A stretch of 64,000 bases of DNA from Vreelandella malpeensis (GTDB lineage: Bacteria; Pseudomonadota; Gammaproteobacteria; Pseudomonadales; Halomonadaceae), in NCBI RefSeq assembly GCF_020622355.1, contig NZ_WHVL01000005.1, positions 248,001 through 312,000 on the forward strand. Reading direction: 5' to 3'. A program made the position numbers and the translations under genes. Below the pieces are notes generated by a model. The model had not been told where the DNA came from. It saw only the letters and a program-made list of their open reading frames with translations, and made no database searches. Shown in pieces: positions 17,709-26,912 of this stretch (the stretch's first letter is position 1; every line of letters begins with the position of its first letter).

Positions 17709-18617
17709 TTATCGGTCGTGTCGTTCCTTTCCCGGTAGAGGGATACTCAGTACCCATTCGCGCACCGCCCTCATCGACGGATCATCCCGCCGACCCTCGG
17801 GATACACAAGGTAAAAGGCATGGTCATCTAGTTCGAGACCAAATGGCTGTACAAGGCGACCGCCGGCGAGTTCGTCCTCGATCAATTGCCGATTCATCAA
17901 GATCACCCCTTGTCCGTTCAGCGCCGCCGAAACCGCGTGACTCTCATCGGAGAAGGCCAACCCCGCCTCGACCTCAAGCGTGGTCAACCCGGTCTTCTCG
18001 ATATACCGGGCCCAGTCCATTGGGGCAACGAGCGCCTTCTGCGGGCGCAAGTGAAGCAATGGGTAGCAGGAAATATCCCCTTGGCAGCGATCAACAAGTC
18101 CTGGCGTGCAGGCGGGAAGCAGCGTGGTGTCGAACAGCTTTTCAGCAACAAGCCCTGGCCAGTGGCCATTTCCATGGCGTATGGCCATGTCCGAGATCAT
18201 GCCATCCAGTGCAACGGGCTCGTGGCTTGCATGAATACGCAGATCGATAGCCGGATGCGCTTCCCCCAGCAAGTGGACCCAGGAGAGCAGTAAGCGTACC
18301 GCTGCAAACGGTGTCGTGGTCAGCGTGATGGCCTGGCGATCAGAACTCTCGGTCAGCCGAGCCAGCGTATGCGCGATGTTGTCGAAAGCCGTTTCCAGCA
18401 CACGCTGAAGCTCGCGCCCTTTCGATGTCAGTTCGAGCTGCCTGGGTCGGCGCAGAAACAGAGCAATGCCGAGCACCTCTTCCAGCGCGCGAATCTGATG
18501 GCTGACGGCGGTAGCGGTAACCGAAAGCTCCTCCCCGGCTTGCTTGACGCTTTCATGACGTGCCGCCGCCTCGAAGGCTCTGAGAGATGAAAGAGAGGGA
18601 AGTCGCCGCTTGCTCAT
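17709..18617 (-). CDS. LysR-family transcriptional regulator (GcvA-like), divergent from azoR
   Basis: This regulator of about 302 residues has an N-terminal winged helix (SLSSLRAFEAAARHESVKQAGEELSVTATAVSHQIRALEEVLG) and a substrate-binding-like effector domain. The wording of the helix-turn-helix places it near the GcvA/AmpR group. Its position back to back with azoR suggests it controls that gene, possibly in response to quinones or other electrophiles (inference). I chose the ATG at 18617 because the family starts with a short basic segment just before SLSSLRAF; an ATG at 18641 is also in frame. The effector is unknown. Confidence 0.85.
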   Translation of the reverse strand: MSKRRLPSLSSLRAFEAAARHESVKQAGEELSVTATAVSHQIRALEEVLGIALFLRRPRQLELTSKGRELQRVLETAFDNIAHTLARLTESSDRQAITLTTTPFAAVRLLLSWVHLLGEAHPAIDLRIHASHEPVALDGMISDMAIRHGNGHWPGLVAEKLFDTTLLPACTPGLVDRCQGDISCYPLLHLRPQKALVAPMDWARYIEKTGLTTLEVEAGLAFSDESHAVSAALNGQGVILMNRQLIEDELAGGRLVQPFGLELDDHAFYLVYPEGRRDDPSMRAVREWVLSIPLPGKERHDR

Positions 18618-18733
18618 GAATGAACTCACCTCATCCATCAATGAAGAAATAGTCGTTTGTGAGACCTGCTTTCAGGACTCTAAGCTTACGCCACGGTTCG
18701 AAGTGAATGAACCATTTTTCAAAGGAGCCTTTC

Positions 18734-19408
18734 ATGACACATCTTCTTCATCTGGACGCTAGTGCCCGACCAGGCATCGCTGGTGTTGATCATCGCGGAT
18801 CGCTTAGCCGCCAGCTATCGAGCGAATTTTCATGCGAGTGGCTGGCACGACGCCCGCAGGATACCCGCACATATCGCGATATCGGCCAGCACCCGCCGAG
18901 CTTCATCGATCACGGCTGGATCGCGGCCGCTTTTACTCCATACCACCAACGAGATGCAGGGATGAAAGCGGCACTCGAGGAGAGCGATCGACTAGTAGAT
19001 GAGCTGATCGCTGCAGACGTGCTGGTCATCGGTTCGCCGCTTTACAACTTCTCAATGCCAGCGGCGTTGAAAGCCTGGATCGATCAGGTGATTCGACTAG
19101 GACGCACCGTCATACCGTCCGAGCATGACCCAAAAGAGCTCTTGCCAGCCTTGGCTGATCGGGAGAGGCACGCTGTCATTCTCGTGGCCCGAGGCGGCAC
19201 GGAAATGGAGCCCAATGAGGCCATGGCACATATGAATCATTTAGAGACGAGCCTGACTGCCGCACTGAACTTCATCGGGATCACCCGTATTCACTCTATT
19301 GCAGTCGAAGGCCAGGAAAGCGGTGGCGAGGTGCTGGCAAGCTCCATCACCGATGCGCATAGGCGCGTGAAAACGCGAGTGGCCGAGCTGCAAGCCACTC
19401 TCTGTTAG
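18734..19408 (+). CDS. azoR: FMN-dependent NAD(P)H-azoreductase/quinone reductase AzoR
   Basis: This 224-residue flavodoxin-like protein is predicted to reduce azo compounds and quinones by two electrons with bound FMN. It has the phosphate-binding start LHLDASARPG, SLSRQLSSEF, and the FMN-contacting GSPLYNFSMPAALKAWIDQV. The C-terminal segment has HLETSLTAALNFIGI in place of the usual FIG-containing helix. AAAGGAG lies a few bases before the ATG at 18734, so I reject the upstream ATG at 18707. The LysR gene reads away from it. Confidence 0.88.
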   Translation: MTHLLHLDASARPGIAGVDHRGSLSRQLSSEFSCEWLARRPQDTRTYRDIGQHPPSFIDHGWIAAAFTPYHQRDAGMKAALEESDRLVDELIAADVLVIGSPLYNFSMPAALKAWIDQVIRLGRTVIPSEHDPKELLPALADRERHAVILVARGGTEMEPNEAMAHMNHLETSLTAALNFIGITRIHSIAVEGQESGGEVLASSITDAHRRVKTRVAELQATLC

Positions 19409-19422
19409 GCTTGCGTCACTCC

Positions 19423-21351
19423 CTACGCATCGAACAGAAGCGGCGGTACCGGACATTCGAGCAGATCACCGATGACGCGAAAGAGCTCGGCCTCCACCGG
19501 CGTCATCCTGCCGCTGTGCTCGATACAGCGGGCCATGGCCTCGAGCACCGTGGCCTTCTCCCGGGGCTTGAGCTTGCGTAGCGCACTCACCGCCCGGGCG
19601 AAGGTCTTTACTTCGAAATCGTCGCCGGGAGGCGGCAAGTCGAAGGGCAGCTCGGCTTCGGCCGCCGCCAGGGCTTTTGCCACCTCGCTGGTTTCGTGCT
19701 GGCCTGCACTCGCCAGCACGCCCAGCACCACCGCGCATTCGCTTGAAAGTTCGGCAAGCTTGCGCGACGGGAGGCGGTCTCGCTCATCGAATCCCAGGTG
19801 ATAGGCGAGCCACCGGAAAAGCGTCCATTCGAACAGGCTGACCTGGTGGTCGGCATTGATCAGCTCGACCAGGCAGCTCTTGAAGTGCTCCGCCTGCTCC
19901 TTGGAAAGCCCCTTCAATGCTGGCAGCGACAGCTCCATCAGCGGCAGGCGAAAGCGCGCATCGAGAGTGACAACCTCCCCTGCATGGGTCATCACTTCGC
20001 GATACACGTCGGCCAGCGCCCTTTGTCGAAGACCGGCCAGCTGGCGCTTGCGCACGTCACTATCCTTGCTGAGCAGCAGCGCATACATCAAGGCGCGGGC
20101 GGCGTAGGGCGTTCGCGCGGCCCGCTGAAGCCTTTCGGGCAACTCACTGAGCGTGGCGCTGGCCTGGGCCAGATGACGAGGATCGGGCTGCCCCATTGCG
20201 GCCACCGCTTCGCGAGCCGCACATTGGCCCGTGGCGGGCCACGATGAACCGTTCTGAAAGCCAGCGGCGCCGGCCTGCGCTGCGTCACTCGCTCTCGCGC
20301 CGGGATGGGCGAGCGTGGCATCGAACTGACCGTTCCAGCCCGGCAGTACCCGGGCGATACGTTTTTCAAGCGGTGGATGGGTGGCCAGCAGGCGGTTGAA
20401 GCTCAGCCTGATCGCCGGGCCGAAGAGCATGTGGCTGTATTCGCCGGCGCGCGAGGCATCGAGCCTTGCGCCCTGGGTGTGGGAGCCGATCTTGACCAGC
20501 GCATGGCCGATCCCGTTCGGGTTGCGGGTGTACTGTACCGCCGAGGCGTCGGCCAGATATTCCCGCTGGCGACTCACCGCTGCCTTGATCCAGTTGCCGA
20601 AGAAGGTGCCCAGCACGCCGATCAGTGCCAGCGCCGCCCCGAGGCCGATCAGCACCGCCGCCGAGTCGTTGCGCTTGTTGCTGCGCAGCGCCCCCCGGTG
20701 CGGGGCGCTGCGCAGCAGGATGTGGCCGGCGAGGCCGATGAGCAGCACCCCATGAAGCACGCTGATCAGGCGCATGTTCAAGCGCATGTCGCCATACAGG
20801 ATATGGCTGAATTCGTGCGCCACCACGCCCTGGAGCTGGTCGCGGGTCAGGTGCTGGATGGCGCCACGAGTGATGCCGACCACCGCATCGCGGGTATCGA
20901 ACCCGGCGGCGAAGGCGTTGATACCGCCTTCGTCGAGAAGATAGACCGGCGGCACCGGCGTACCCGAGGCGATCGCCATCTCTTCCACCACGTTGAGGAT
21001 ACGCCGTTCGTCGCCCTCTTCGGTGTCCGGGGGGATCTCCCGCCCGCCCAGCGCCTCGGCCACCGCCTTGCCGCCGCCGCGACGCAGTTGAGACTGCTTG
21101 TAGAGTCCCCCTAGTCCCACCAGCAGCAGCACGCCCAGCGCGACGACGCCGACCAGCTGCGGTGACAGCCCGGCCAGAAGGCTCTCCAGCAAACTCGCGG
21201 AGGCGCGCTGGCGATCGCTCTTCAGAAAGTGGAAGGCGATCAGCACCGCCAAGGTGGTGGTCGCGATCAGTGCCAGCACCGCCGCGATCATCAGTACCAC
21301 GAGCCGCCCGGTCTTGCGCCGGGCCGCGTCTTGCGCCGTGAAAAAATCCAT
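19423..21351 (-). CDS. M48-family membrane zinc metalloprotease with TerB-like C-terminal domain
   Basis: This 642-residue protein has two predicted membrane helices near the N-terminus (about residues 16-43 and 64-83). The M48 peptidase domain follows: the zinc motif HEFSH is at 179-183, and a further ligand probably lies in REYLADASAVQYTRN. A second pair of hydrophobic segments lies inside the domain (about 195-260). After the protease (to about 355) comes a long helical region. Its last 130 residues (ELINADHQVSLFEWTLFRWL, then MTPVEAELFRVIGDLLECPVPPL) resemble TerB-like helical domains. HtpX-type proteases are only about 290 residues, so this is a larger fusion. It lies 40 bp downstream of lemA on the same strand. 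Confidence 0.85.
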   Translation of the reverse strand: MDFFTAQDAARRKTGRLVVLMIAAVLALIATTTLAVLIAFHFLKSDRQRASASLLESLLAGLSPQLVGVVALGVLLLVGLGGLYKQSQLRRGGGKAVAEALGGREIPPDTEEGDERRILNVVEEMAIASGTPVPPVYLLDEGGINAFAAGFDTRDAVVGITRGAIQHLTRDQLQGVVAHEFSHILYGDMRLNMRLISVLHGVLLIGLAGHILLRSAPHRGALRSNKRNDSAAVLIGLGAALALIGVLGTFFGNWIKAAVSRQREYLADASAVQYTRNPNGIGHALVKIGSHTQGARLDASRAGEYSHMLFGPAIRLSFNRLLATHPPLEKRIARVLPGWNGQFDATLAHPGARASDAAQAGAAGFQNGSSWPATGQCAAREAVAAMGQPDPRHLAQASATLSELPERLQRAARTPYAARALMYALLLSKDSDVRKRQLAGLRQRALADVYREVMTHAGEVVTLDARFRLPLMELSLPALKGLSKEQAEHFKSCLVELINADHQVSLFEWTLFRWLAYHLGFDERDRLPSRKLAELSSECAVVLGVLASAGQHETSEVAKALAAAEAELPFDLPPPGDDFEVKTFARAVSALRKLKPREKATVLEAMARCIEHSGRMTPVEAELFRVIGDLLECPVPPLLFDA

Positions 21352-21391
21352 GCCGCGTCGCCTTTATCTTGTGCCTGGTGTGCCAAGTACC

Positions 21392-21985
21392 TTAGAAGGA
21401 GACCTTGGGCGCCGTCTGGATCTGCGCACTGTCCTCGAACTCCAGGAAGGAGGCGTCCTCGCTGTGTCCGACCATGCCCGCGATCGCCACCGGCGGGAAG
21501 CTCTGGCGATAACTGTTGTAGTTCATCACCGCGTCGTTGAAGGCCTGGCGGGCGAAGGCCACCTTGTTCTCGGTGCTGGTCAGCTCCTCGGAGAGCTGCT
21601 GCATGTTCTGGGAAGCCTTGAGATCCGGGTAGGCTTCCATCACCACGTTGAGCCGGCCCATCGCCTGGGTCAGCGCTCCTTCGGCGCCACCGAGCTCTGC
21701 CATGGCCTGGGCGCTCCCCGGGTTGGCCGCCGCCGCCTTGAGCCCGGCCGCCGCCGTGTTGCGTGCGGCGATGACCGCTTCCAGTGTTTCACGCTCGTGG
21801 CCAAGGTACGCCTTGGCGGTCTCGACCAGATTGGGAATCAGGTCGTGGCGGCGCTTGAGCTGTACCTCGATCTGGGCGAAGGCGTTCTGGAAGCGGTTTT
21901 TCAGCGCTACGAGCCGGTTGTAGACGCTCACGACGTAGAAGACGATCAGGGCGATGACGGCGACGACGATCAAGGTGGTGATCAT
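21392..21985 (-). CDS. lemA: LemA family membrane protein
   Basis: The 197-residue protein has one N-terminal membrane helix (ITTLIVVAVIALIVFYVVSVYN). The LemA domain follows, with the signature YNRLVALKNRFQNAFAQIEVQLKRRHDLIPNLVETAKAY, and the later YNSYRQSFP segment. LemA proteins are coiled, mostly helical and of unclear role. They often neighbour M48 or HtpX-type proteases, as here. I take the ATG at 21985 because AAGGAA precedes it and the membrane helix starts there. It is probably co-transcribed with the M48 protease and likely after DUF3592 and DUF945. Confidence 0.93.
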   Translation of the reverse strand: MITTLIVVAVIALIVFYVVSVYNRLVALKNRFQNAFAQIEVQLKRRHDLIPNLVETAKAYLGHERETLEAVIAARNTAAAGLKAAAANPGSAQAMAELGGAEGALTQAMGRLNVVMEAYPDLKASQNMQQLSEELTSTENKVAFARQAFNDAVMNYNSYRQSFPPVAIAGMVGHSEDASFLEFEDSAQIQTAPKVSF

Positions 21986-22064
21986 GGCAGTTCCTTGTAG
22001 TGATCGATGATGAGAAGAAGCCCTTCGACATGACGGCGCCACGCGCAGGCGTGCCTAGCGCTCG

Positions 22065-22763
22065 TCACTTGGCCAGTCTAGGCAGAAAACTCAGATCCAT
22101 GCGGTATTTCCTGGGGTTGCCCTGCTCGATGAAGACCGGGATGGTGTCGGTTTGGAGATAGGACGAGGGGTCATACCAGAGGTTCTCGCTCTTGAACACG
22201 TGCACCTCGAGGCTTTCCGGGTTCAGCCACTGCGATGTGATGCGATAAGGATGACGGCCGTTGACGGAGAGCCCCGTATTGCGCTCCACGCCCTGGTAGG
22301 TGGTCTCCAGGCGCAGGCCGCGCTCGAGCAGTGCGGCGTTTCTCGCAGCACTCACGCGCGAGAACAGAAGCGTCCCCAATCCACCCACCAGGAACACGGC
22401 GCCGATCCCGCCGACGATCATCCAGGCACCCATCGCTGCAAAAAAGCCGTCGAGGCGAGCGCTCTGCGGGTTGTCGGGATCGAACAGCACCTTGACGGAC
22501 TCACCTGGGGAGTAGCCAGGCGGGTTGCTTCCCGTGCGCGAGGTAAAGGTCACGCGCGTGCCTTCGTCGGTGGTGAAGGCCACCACCGGTCGATAGGTGA
22601 TGGAGTCCTCGGAGCGTGATTCGACCAGTTCGAGCACCTCGCCTTCGGTGGCAACGGCAGCGGCCTCGAAGGCTCTCGAGTGCTGAAAGAGCAGAGCGGC
22701 GAGTGCCAGCAGGCCGGCCCCCACCAGGATGAACAGGATTCGCAGTAACTTGATGGCCAGCAT
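22065..22763 (-). CDS. DUF3592 domain membrane protein
   Basis: The 232-residue protein has an N-terminal membrane helix (about residues 5-27), a DUF3592-like extracytoplasmic beta domain, and a second helix pair around 105-135. The beta domain includes ATEGEVLELVESRSEDSITYRPVVAFTTDEG, then YSPGESVKVLFDPDNPQSARLD. A second soluble domain lies at the C-terminus, with WYDPSSYLQTDTIPVFIE. The function of DUF3592 proteins is not established. It lies between the DUF945 gene (37 bp gap) and lemA (79 bp gap) on the same strand, so an operon is likely. Confidence 0.8.
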   Translation of the reverse strand: MLAIKLLRILFILVGAGLLALAALLFQHSRAFEAAAVATEGEVLELVESRSEDSITYRPVVAFTTDEGTRVTFTSRTGSNPPGYSPGESVKVLFDPDNPQSARLDGFFAAMGAWMIVGGIGAVFLVGGLGTLLFSRVSAARNAALLERGLRLETTYQGVERNTGLSVNGRHPYRITSQWLNPESLEVHVFKSENLWYDPSSYLQTDTIPVFIEQGNPRKYRMDLSFLPRLAK

Positions 22764-22800
22764 GATCGATCCCTCGATGGTACGTGAATGAGCGTGGCGG

Positions 22801-24126
22801 CTACATCACCGCTTCGCCATTGATGCTAAGCTGCCCCCGATCCCAGGTCAGCGTCTGCTCGTCGCGATCCGGGTCGATCATCAGGCCGACCATCAGCGGC
22901 AGCTGCTCCAGCACCTCGCGCGGCGGTGTGGTCAAGCGAACGTCCAGGAACAGGCGTTGCAAGAGGTACTGGCTTGCCTGTTCGCCGCTCATGGGCGCCT
23001 CGGCATCGAGAGCGTCGCCGACGACCAGGTCGCTCGTGAGCGCCAGGGCGTAGAGCGCCTCCCGGGAGAGCGCCTGGCCGTCGAAGCGCAACTCGGCGCT
23101 CAGGCGGGGCGAGGCGTCGAGGCCGTATTCGGGCATCACGACATGCACCTCGAGCGGGTCGATGGCGATCTCGGGACTGTTCGCGAGAAAGCGGTAGCCG
23201 CTGTCAACGAGCGCCTCGATGTCCTGGCCGTAGCGCGCCCGGTCGAGCGATGGGGGGAGCGCCTCGCCGTCCGGGCGAGCGGCGACGAGGCGTGCATGGT
23301 GCTCCTGGTATGCCTGGAAGGCCTCGACGTCGAAACGACGGGTGGCGAGCGTCATCGAGAGGCTGCCAAGCGTCTCGCCGTCGATGCCGATCGCGGCCAC
23401 GCTGACGCGACCGTTCTGGTCTTGCGTTCGCGCGTCGCCTTGCGGCGAAGGCGCGAACACGGTATCGAAGGCGATCTCCTCGAGCGTCACCTCGTGCCCA
23501 TGGGAAGTGAGCTCCAGGCGCGGGGCGCTCATGCGCTGCGAGACGCTGCCCCCTTGCTCGTCTCGGGAAGACATCTCCCAGCGCGGCGAGACCAGCCGAA
23601 ACGGCGGCACCTGCGCCCAACGCGTGATGGAGATGTCGTCGGCAAGCGAGGCGATGCGCCAGTCGTGCTCGTCGGCGTAGTCGATATTCACCACGAGGTT
23701 GGTCAGCGCGCCATCGACGCCCTCCTCCACCGTTCGCAGCGACTCGGCGCGCAGTTGTCCGGCGATCCCCCGCCAGGAGGCGGTCATGTCGATATCGAGG
23801 GTTCCGTCCAGAAACGTTTCGGCGGGCACCAGCGTTCCGGTGACGGGGCTCTTGATCACGCCATGGTCGACGTTCAGGTCGAGTTCGGCCTGGGCACCGT
23901 CGTACCCTGCGATCCCCAGTGTTGCCCGGGCAGTCGTGTGAAACAGATGCTTTTCGATGTGAACGTCGCTCACGCGCCAGGACGGTGAACGCTCGAGTTG
24001 ATCGAAGGCGTCGCCGAGCGACTTCTCCACTTCGTTGCCCACCACCCCCTGGGCGCCGAGGTAGAGCCCCCCGGCAACGACGATGACGCCCGCGGCAACA
24101 CCCAACGCCTTGGAACTCACGCCCAT
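22801..24126 (-). CDS. DUF945 (YdgA-like) envelope protein
   Basis: The 441-residue protein begins with a signal-anchor helix (ALGVAAGVIVVAGGLYLGAQGVV). A large, mostly beta extracytoplasmic domain typical of the YdgA/DUF945 family follows (VEKSLGDAFDQLERSPSWRVSDVHIEKHLFHTTARATL). YdgA-like proteins are cell-envelope proteins without a settled biochemical role. It is the first gene of a minus-strand run that continues into DUF3592, lemA and the M48 protease. An NFO/YfcC-like relationship is not implied: the transporter gene at 24388 is divergent and starts 261 bp away. Confidence 0.82.
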   Translation of the reverse strand: MGVSSKALGVAAGVIVVAGGLYLGAQGVVGNEVEKSLGDAFDQLERSPSWRVSDVHIEKHLFHTTARATLGIAGYDGAQAELDLNVDHGVIKSPVTGTLVPAETFLDGTLDIDMTASWRGIAGQLRAESLRTVEEGVDGALTNLVVNIDYADEHDWRIASLADDISITRWAQVPPFRLVSPRWEMSSRDEQGGSVSQRMSAPRLELTSHGHEVTLEEIAFDTVFAPSPQGDARTQDQNGRVSVAAIGIDGETLGSLSMTLATRRFDVEAFQAYQEHHARLVAARPDGEALPPSLDRARYGQDIEALVDSGYRFLANSPEIAIDPLEVHVVMPEYGLDASPRLSAELRFDGQALSREALYALALTSDLVVGDALDAEAPMSGEQASQYLLQRLFLDVRLTTPPREVLEQLPLMVGLMIDPDRDEQTLTWDRGQLSINGEAVM

Positions 24127-24387
24127 TTTCCTGTCCTTGTCGAGTGTCGAGAAAAGAAAGCTTAATTTAGAAAAGATCGATTTTTCAACTTCGCCCCGCG
24201 GGCTCGTCGCGTCACGTTTCGCTTGCCTAAATTAGAAGCACGCCTTGTCAAATACACAATTGTCGACGTTTGGCTTACTTGATAGCGTGATTTCAGATCG
24301 CCGCGACCACCACGAACGCGACCGCCCAACGCCCGGCCCGGGCATCTCCCCAATTAAAACCATAACGCTCGAAAAGCGGAGAGATCG

Positions 24388-25821
24388 ATGCAAGAGACCC
24401 ACTCTTCCCCTGCCACGCCTGCGCCTGAAAAGCCGCCGAAAAAACGCGCCATGCCGGACGTGTTCATCATCCTGTTCGCCTTCATGGTGCTGGTACTGAT
24501 CGCCTCCTACCTGATTCCCGCCGGTACCTACGAGCGCTCGACTCAAGGCGGGTTGACCCAGGTGGACACCGAAAGCTTCCGCTTCATCGACGCCGCCCCC
24601 TTGAACGCGATGGACCTGTTCACCGCCATGCACAACGGCCTGGTGAACGCTTCCACGCTGGTCTTTCTGATCTTGATCGTCGGCGGCGTGCTCAAGGTAA
24701 TCGAGTCCACCGGAGCGATCAGCGCGGGCATCTACAAGCTTCTGCGCCTGGCGAAGGGCCGCCAGAACGTCCTGATCCTGATTTTCTGCACCACCTTCGC
24801 CACGCTCGCCTCGGTGGGCGTGGGCGCGAACCTGGCGATCGCCTTCATTCCGATCGGCCTGTTTCTGGCCCGCTCGATGAAGCTCGACCCGGTGGTGGGG
24901 GTCGCGATCATTTTCCTGGGCTCCTACGCTGGGTTCGGCGCCGGGGTGTTCGATCCGACCGTGACCGTGACCGGCCAGACCATCGCAGAGCTTCCGCTGT
25001 TTTCAGGCGTGCTCTATCGCGCCGCCATCTTCGTGGTGTTCCTCGCCATCACCGCCGCCTACATCTGCCGCTACGCTCGGCTCGTCAAGCAGGACCCGGC
25101 GGCCAGCGTCATGGGCGCGGCGGCCTTCGAGGGCATCGCACTCGACGGGCAGCCGGAGCAGAATGCGCCGTTCACGCGCACCCACAAGTGGGTTCTGGCG
25201 CTGTTCGTGTTCGGCTTCGGCTTCTTTCTCTTTGGCGCCTTCAACCATGGCTGGGGCATTCCCCAGCTCTCCGCCACCTTCATCATGATGGGCATCGCCA
25301 CGGCGCTGATCGCGCGCATCTCGCCCAATACCTTCATTCAACGCCTGATGAGCGGCGCGCGCGAGGTGCTGTATGGCGCACTGGTGGTCGGCGTGGCCGC
25401 CGCGGTCATCGTGCTGCTGCGCCAGGCACAGCTGATCGACACCCTGGTCCATGCGGTGGCGACCTCCCTCGACGGTCACGGCAAAATCGTCGCCATGGAG
25501 TTTCTCTACCTGTTCAACCTCGTGTTTAACGGCCTGATCACCTCCGGTACCGGACAGGCGGCCATCGTCATGCCGATCATGGTACCGATCGGCGACATGC
25601 TGGAAGTGACCCGCCAGGCCACCTTCATCACCTTCAAGCTCGGCGATGCGGTAACCAACATCATCACGCCGCTGTCGGGCACGCTGATGGCCTGCCTGGC
25701 GATCGCCCGGGTCTCCTACGTCGAGTGGTTCAAGTTCGTCTGGCCGCTGGTGCTGCTCTGGATCGTGACCGGTGGGCTGTTCGTGGCCGTGGCGGTAGCC
25801 ATCGATATCGGCCCCTTCTAG
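24388..25821 (+). CDS. YfcC-family basic amino acid/C4-dicarboxylate-type carrier
   Basis: The 477-residue inner-membrane protein has about 12 helices. It has family features: the N-terminal FIILFAFMVLVLIASYLIPAGTYER, LATFASVGVGANLAIAFIPIGL-like wording near residue 150, and NGLITSGTGQAAIVMPIMVPIGDM about 380. It belongs to the YfcC/DcuC-related (ion transporter superfamily) group, whose members have been linked to amino acids, peptides or dicarboxylates. The substrate is not fixed by sequence. Its neighbours, a LysR regulator and the tryptophan-to-anthranilate operon, suggest uptake of tryptophan, a tryptophan derivative or a peptide, or anthranilate/kynurenine export. That link is inference from position only. 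It stops 4 bp before the convergent LysR gene. Confidence 0.83.
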   Translation: MQETHSSPATPAPEKPPKKRAMPDVFIILFAFMVLVLIASYLIPAGTYERSTQGGLTQVDTESFRFIDAAPLNAMDLFTAMHNGLVNASTLVFLILIVGGVLKVIESTGAISAGIYKLLRLAKGRQNVLILIFCTTFATLASVGVGANLAIAFIPIGLFLARSMKLDPVVGVAIIFLGSYAGFGAGVFDPTVTVTGQTIAELPLFSGVLYRAAIFVVFLAITAAYICRYARLVKQDPAASVMGAAAFEGIALDGQPEQNAPFTRTHKWVLALFVFGFGFFLFGAFNHGWGIPQLSATFIMMGIATALIARISPNTFIQRLMSGAREVLYGALVVGVAAAVIVLLRQAQLIDTLVHAVATSLDGHGKIVAMEFLYLFNLVFNGLITSGTGQAAIVMPIMVPIGDMLEVTRQATFITFKLGDAVTNIITPLSGTLMACLAIARVSYVEWFKFVWPLVLLWIVTGGLFVAVAVAIDIGPF

Positions 25822-25825
25822 CGAC

Positions 25826-26743
25826 TCAAGACGCCGTCGGGCGGGCCTCGGCGGCGGGAAGTTGCCCATCGAGATAGGCCATGAAGGCCTCGATGTGAGC
25901 GGGCAGCTGGCGCTCGGCCATCACCTGCACCTGCAGGCTGCGCTGGGCAAGCGGCGGATCCGTCAGCGGCTTGTGCACCAGGCCGGCGGATTCGACCTTG
26001 CCGCTGACCGATATCACGCTGCAAAGCCCCACCATGCTCGCGTGCTCGCTCACCAGGGTATAGATCACGCCGAGCGTATTGCCGGCCACGCGCGCGCAGA
26101 GGCGAATACCGGCCAGCCGGCAGGCGACATCGAACAGGTAGCGAACCGTGGAGCCGGCATCGGCCAGCGCCAGCGGGTAGTCCGCCAGGTCCTTGACGCT
26201 CAGCGTGCTCTTGTGCGCCAGCGGATGAGAGCTCGCCATCAAGGCACCGATGGCGGCGCCGTGGCTCGAAACCACCCGAATGCCGATGTCGACGGACAGG
26301 CTGAAGGTCAGCGCGATATCCACGTCTCCCTGCTTGACCAGCGCCGATGCCTGGGCGGAATCGACGACCTTCAGCTCAAAATCGACGTCCGGATGCCCAG
26401 CGGCGAAGCGGGCGATGATGCGAGGCAAAAAGTGCCAGGCCATGCCGTCCGGGCAGGCGATGCGCAGCGTCTTCTGCTGACGCTTCTGGATGCCGCGCAT
26501 CTCGTCGATCACGCCGGCAAGCTCGAGTTCGTTGCGCAGGGCATAGGCCAGAAGCCGCTCGCCGGCCTCGGTCAGCGCCATGCCGCGCGGCTGCCGCACG
26601 AACAGCGCAAGCCCCAGACGCTGTTCCAGATTGGTGATCTGTCGGCTGACCGCCGACACCGCCACGTGCAGCTCCTGTGCCGCAGCCGAGAGCGAACCTG
26701 TTTTCGCCACGCTGTGAAAATAGCGCAGGTTGAGTTCCTGCAT
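25826..26743 (-). CDS. LysR-family regulator beside the kyn operon
   Basis: The 305-residue protein has a LysR helix-turn-helix (LRYFHSVAKTGSLSAAAQELHVAVSAVSRQITNLEQRLG) and an effector-binding domain. It is divergent from the M20 peptidase/kynAUB operon and convergent with the YfcC carrier gene, so it is the obvious candidate controller of both. A tryptophan or kynurenine effector is plausible but unproven. I use the ATG at 26743, preceded by GGAGCGAG, where homology starts; the frame is open 27 codons further upstream. The intergenic region at 26744-26912 is AT-rich around 26820-26845, fitting a regulated promoter. Confidence 0.88.
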   Translation of the reverse strand: MQELNLRYFHSVAKTGSLSAAAQELHVAVSAVSRQITNLEQRLGLALFVRQPRGMALTEAGERLLAYALRNELELAGVIDEMRGIQKRQQKTLRIACPDGMAWHFLPRIIARFAAGHPDVDFELKVVDSAQASALVKQGDVDIALTFSLSVDIGIRVVSSHGAAIGALMASSHPLAHKSTLSVKDLADYPLALADAGSTVRYLFDVACRLAGIRLCARVAGNTLGVIYTLVSEHASMVGLCSVISVSGKVESAGLVHKPLTDPPLAQRSLQVQVMAERQLPAHIEAFMAYLDGQLPAAEARPTAS

Positions 26744-26912
26744 GGCTCGCTCCGGGTAGAAGAAGGGTCGAATGGCCGCCGCCGACGAGTGTCGAAACGG
26801 CGGGAGTGCTTCTAAAAAAAGCAAAGATAATTTGAAATATTAATGATGGTTGCAAACCCGGGCAAGCGATAGGCTCGAAGCATTTTCGCCCCCTACCAGA
26901 AGAAGGTCGGCC

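Noticed and set aside
17683..17728. GATAAC...GTTATC hairpin between topB and the LysR gene
   Set aside because: A six-base AT-rich stem with a nine-base loop and no U run is too weak to call a terminator.
24163..24234. TAATTTAG/CTAAATTA inverted repeat between DUF945 and the YfcC gene
   Set aside because: The arms are short, AT-only and 56 bp apart; no further support for an operator or terminator.
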